64,000 nucleotides of DNA from Isochrysis galbana. Taxonomy: Eukaryota; Haptophyta; Isochrysidales; Isochrysidaceae. The translations under genes were made by a program, and so were the position numbers. The first letter of the stretch is position 1; every line of letters starts with the position of its first letter. The notes beneath the pieces were generated by a model that saw only the letters and a program-made list of their open reading frames with translations, ran no database searches and was not told the origin of the DNA. Below, one piece after another: positions 62,301-64,000 of this stretch. Where the stretch lies: NCBI GenBank assembly GCA_018136815.1, contig CM030938.1, positions 1,097,063 through 1,161,062 on the forward strand. Direction: 5' to 3'.

Positions 62301-64000
62301 AAGCGGTGATATGTTTGTGCGATTCTTTGATCGGGATGCCCCAAAAACCAGAGGCTAAATCGAGAGTACATAAGAAGAGAGAACTGAGCGGCCCTTGGCC
62401 GGACGCTAGCCTATCGATAGCCTCCACAATGAGGGGTAGAGGGCTATCCTCGACGCGTAGCTTGGCGTTCGTGTCGCGGTAGTCCACGCAGAATCGAACG
62501 GAGCCATCTTTCTTGCTGACCAGGACTACTCGGGAAGCCCAAGCCGAATTTGACTTGCGAATAATGCCGGCGGCTTCCATCTTGGCTACCTCCTCTTCTA
62601 TGATGAGCTCGCCTGCGCGGCCCACTCTAGACGGAGCGTGCCGGTGAGGAACAGCGCCGGGGTTGAGTGGCAACTCCACCTCGAGAACGTGCGTATGGTT
62701 TGGAGCCCCCGGGTGCAACGCGAAAGCTTTGATGCGCCGGGCCAAGAGTTGGCGTACTTCTTCTCGTTGATCGTCGGAAAGAAGCCGGTCTGGATCGATG
62801 GTGGCTGAGTCGAGTAGAGATCGTTGCTCCTCGCTCAGCGCGGTGACAGGGTCACCATCCCCCTCGCTTCCAGTCGGAGTCCAGCCCCGGTGCAACTTGA
62901 AACGCACCTGGAGCGAAGCTATCGGATGCAGAGACGGCAGGGTCAGCGCATTGACCCCGGTGTGGACGATCGTCACCGCGATGCGATGATCTTCCGTGGG
63001 CGTGACCACCGTGGGCATTACGAGAGGAGACGAATCGAGAGCCTCGCGATTTGGTAGGCGGTCGACCAGCATCGCGCAGTCCGAATGATCTCGGAGAGCT
63101 AGCGGAACCCTGACCCAGATGGTTGCGCGGTGGAAGGCAGGAATCGTCACCGCTTGCTCCGTGTAGAGAAGATATTCGGACGAGGTAGACGCCGGAGCTT
63201 TGGCCGCAAACTCGTCGGCAGACTCAAAGAGAGGTGTATAGAGTGGCTGTCTAGCATCAGCAGCAGCCTCACCCTCCGATCCGGCCGGGATCTCTCGTGT
63301 TGCCGTCGACCTCTCCAGAAAGTCGACAGTCAGCGGCTGACCGGGTGACATCGAGATAGCTCCGACGAAGCCGGCGTCCGCGACTGGGGGCGGCGCCGTG
63401 GAAACTCTGACTACACATTCGGAAAGGACTCTTGAAGAATCTTCTGAATCGCCAGAGGCCGGACGGAGGCGGAGGCTTCCTTCCGAGCTCGCGGCGTCGA
63501 GAGAAATGGTAGCGGAGTGGGCGGCCAAAAAATCGTTCCCGAGCAGAAGCATCGCGTTTCCTTCGATGACCGCGAACGAATGACGGAAGAGGCGACCGGA
63601 CAAGGAGAAGACGAGGCTAGCCCGGCCCCTAGTGATGAGAGGAAGGCCGTCCGGCCCATGTAGGTTGGGGACGGTAGCGTCCGATACGCGTTCGACGCAA
63701 GCGTCTTCAGGTAGTCGATCGAGAAGAGCAGTGGTGATTACTGACGGGCCCGCTCCAGTGTCAGCCAGGGTGCTGTTCACCGTGAGGGCAACGTCCGGGA
63801 GAACGAACCCTTGAGCTGCGCGGTCGCCATCGGCACGGCAGACCACGAGATCGCGGACATAGAGGCAGTGACGAGGGTAGAGCGGCGGCGGAGTGTCCGC
63901 GATAGATTCCACCGGAAGTGAGGTTCCGGCTCCGGGTGACAGGGTGGTTGGATTGGAGGCTAGCCTGGACGGAGAAGATTCATCGACGTGGGGCACTCGC
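59395..64000 (-). CDS. Chromovirus copy B pol polyprotein (protease to chromodomain), intact
   Basis: At least 1533 uninterrupted codons, open at the window's right edge; numbered here from codon 63996. Retropepsin: LADTGAGPS (79-81 DTG) and LLLGNDFL. RT: RFCVDYRDTNAK (501-512), LDLASGFW, active-site YLDD (608-611). RNase H: VKTDGAS, TEIELLAALE, VVDHSALRWL. Integrase: H1080/H1085/C1115/C1118 zinc site, then D1147, D1213, E1249 (DD35E). A GPYRV...YRLRD...VHISNLRPY module precedes the chromodomain at 1439-1485 (EYIVEKLLDRR, EYLVKWRGYS, ATWEP). Every catalytic residue is intact. The methyltransferase domain seen in copy A should lie just beyond 64000. Confidence 0.95.
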   Translation of the reverse strand, partial: RVPHVDESSPSRLASNPTTLSPGAGTSLPVESIADTPPPLYPRHCLYVRDLVVCRADGDRAAQGFVLPDVALTVNSTLADTGAGPSVITTALLDRLPEDACVERVSDATVPNLHGPDGLPLITRGRASLVFSLSGRLFRHSFAVIEGNAMLLLGNDFLAAHSATISLDAASSEGSLRLRPASGDSEDSSRVLSECVVRVSTAPPPVADAGFVGAISMSPGQPLTVDFLERSTATREIPAGSEGEAAADARQPLYTPLFESADEFAAKAPASTSSEYLLYTEQAVTIPAFHRATIWVRVPLALRDHSDCAMLVDRLPNREALDSSPLVMPTVVTPTEDHRIAVTIVHTGVNALTLPSLHPIASLQVRFKLHRGWTPTGSEGDGDPVTALSEEQRSLLDSATIDPDRLLSDDQREEVRQLLARRIKAFALHPGAPNHTHVLEVELPLNPGAVPHRHAPSRVGRAGELIIEEEVAKMEAAGIIRKSNSAWASRVVLVSKKDGSVRFCVDYRDTNAKLRVEDSPLPLIVEAIDRLASGQGPLSSLFLCTLDLASGFWGIPIKESHKHITAFTTHRGKYEFNFLPFGIQSGPSYMCRLMDIVLGALAWEICMPYLDDVGIWSTGVGPSEEARAQASFEQMLHRLDLVLERLEWAGLTCKMSKCVFFATSTEYLGHVVSREGLKMDPKKVAAVADIDPSSINSLEAVRSFLGLCSYYRRFIRQFAAKAAPLTALTRKGCDVAKESQSEECRRAIQELKTAITSEPVLTPPRDDRPFIVKTDGASKLGIAGILSQLGDDNRERVVGYYARSLTSAERHWTVTEIELLAALESIRNWRPYLWGRRFKLVVDHSALRWLHTMKDQVAGGPASRLTRWALKLAEYRFDVEHKPGAVHQDADGLSRLASLEPEHEDEPLAGPASLAVREPGSESLAEHERSHPVAAITRSVATARGLQALDRSRRRASDSGPAIQSSYLAPGTPTSEEMRAALAEDPFVEPLLGSGETVNHEPSGLGSPPPAAASGPIADDDSCSSSVAPAPVSAQQSKMFRRFVVHDGLVYYRTVLDSTDPDSLVLYVPPSLRSRYLFAYHDRSGHLGVSRMSGLLRTRVYWPGMSSDVASYVRECHECTLAKPLPRALASPSGLSVGTYPFDVVYCDVLALAPTHNFVPGVSGYDKLVVFIDSLTRWIEAEPSNGDPSSEVALDMFIRLIVTRYGVPRQLRTDAGSNLCSVLVSRILELTGTDLSSTEPYRHEGVGFVERAQQTLIRLMRASNEGGGHWVDHLPFLLLSLRASSGRVTSRSPASLIFGRELRLPAQLSDPKSVSPTALEAASADVRSYASRLNASLRLSWSSALEATLAAQAESARDATIKSQRPARFEPGDRVCMRLPGHANKLQFIYSGPYRVVEALSDTRYRLRDLENRLVKEQVHISNLRPYHTFVDEEPLADDEYIVEKLLDRRSHGGSIEYLVKWRGYSIREATWEPRSELLRRCSDLLDDYDRSVEETCPEDVESPEATSSSARDTPLPPVLDAPSSRTRSRLHSR

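Noticed and set aside
1..64000. tRNA, rRNA, snRNA or CRISPR arrays
   Set aside because: No cloverleaf, conserved rRNA block or spacer-repeat pattern was recognised by eye; a tRNAscan or Infernal run would settle weak candidates.

Overview
The window is nuclear DNA of a GC-rich unicellular eukaryote. Evidence: GT-AG introns that join domain halves in frame, long TTAGGG/TTTAGGG-type telomeric arrays, chromovirus (Ty3/gypsy) and LINE-type retrotransposons, a hAT transposase tail, and eukaryote-specific genes (RNF32-like, VTA1-like). The Ala/Arg-rich proteins, compact introns and an RNF32-type gene (RNF32 is usually tied to cilia) fit a flagellated microalga. A haptophyte-like alga is my guess, with low confidence.

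The scaffold is three contigs joined by two 100-N gaps: 1-3364, 3465-17593 and 17694-64000. Contig 3 begins inside a telomeric array whose C-rich strand reads inward, exactly as at a left chromosome end, so the join at 17.6 kb is doubtful. Contig 2 also looks poorly polished, with many single-base indels.

Layout. 1-3204 (-): chromovirus copy A, cut by the window edge and a gap. 3982-16682 (+): a structurally complete 12.7-kb chromovirus with 846/848-bp LTRs and the 5-bp target duplication TACAG, inserted in or beside a gag-like fragment of another element. 17.7-18.8 kb: telomeric array; then a low-GC subtelomeric ORF. 21.7-28.8 kb: RNF32-like (+), VTA1-like (-) and a small membrane-protein gene (-). 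29.8-32.6 kb: nested retroelement debris. 33.4-37.4 kb: long coiled-coil protein (-). 39-44 kb: hAT remnant, then a four-exon gene fusing NYN, metallophosphoesterase and RuvC-like domains (+). 45.5-48.7 kb: fused DUF2431 methyltransferase and pseudouridine synthase (-). 49-52.6 kb: LINE and short-repeat remnants. 53-56 kb: repeat-bearing protein and pyrimidine tracts. 57.8-64 kb (-): chromovirus copy B with a 1533-codon uninterrupted pol frame.

Main discoveries. (1) The chromovirus polyprotein carries a phage-type cytosine-C5 DNA methyltransferase-like domain upstream of the protease; it is in one open frame in copy A and also present in the 12.7-kb element. (2) A small interspersed family, here called MERA, has a conserved 5' stem-loop, an AT-hook-like reading frame and a downstream hairpin that covaries between copies. 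(3) Two multi-domain enzyme fusions: NYN/phosphoesterase/RuvC, and DUF2431 methyltransferase/S4/pseudouridine synthase. (4) A change from TTTAGGG-type to TTAGGG-type repeats within one telomeric array. (5) Sense-strand polypyrimidine tracts just upstream of several start codons.
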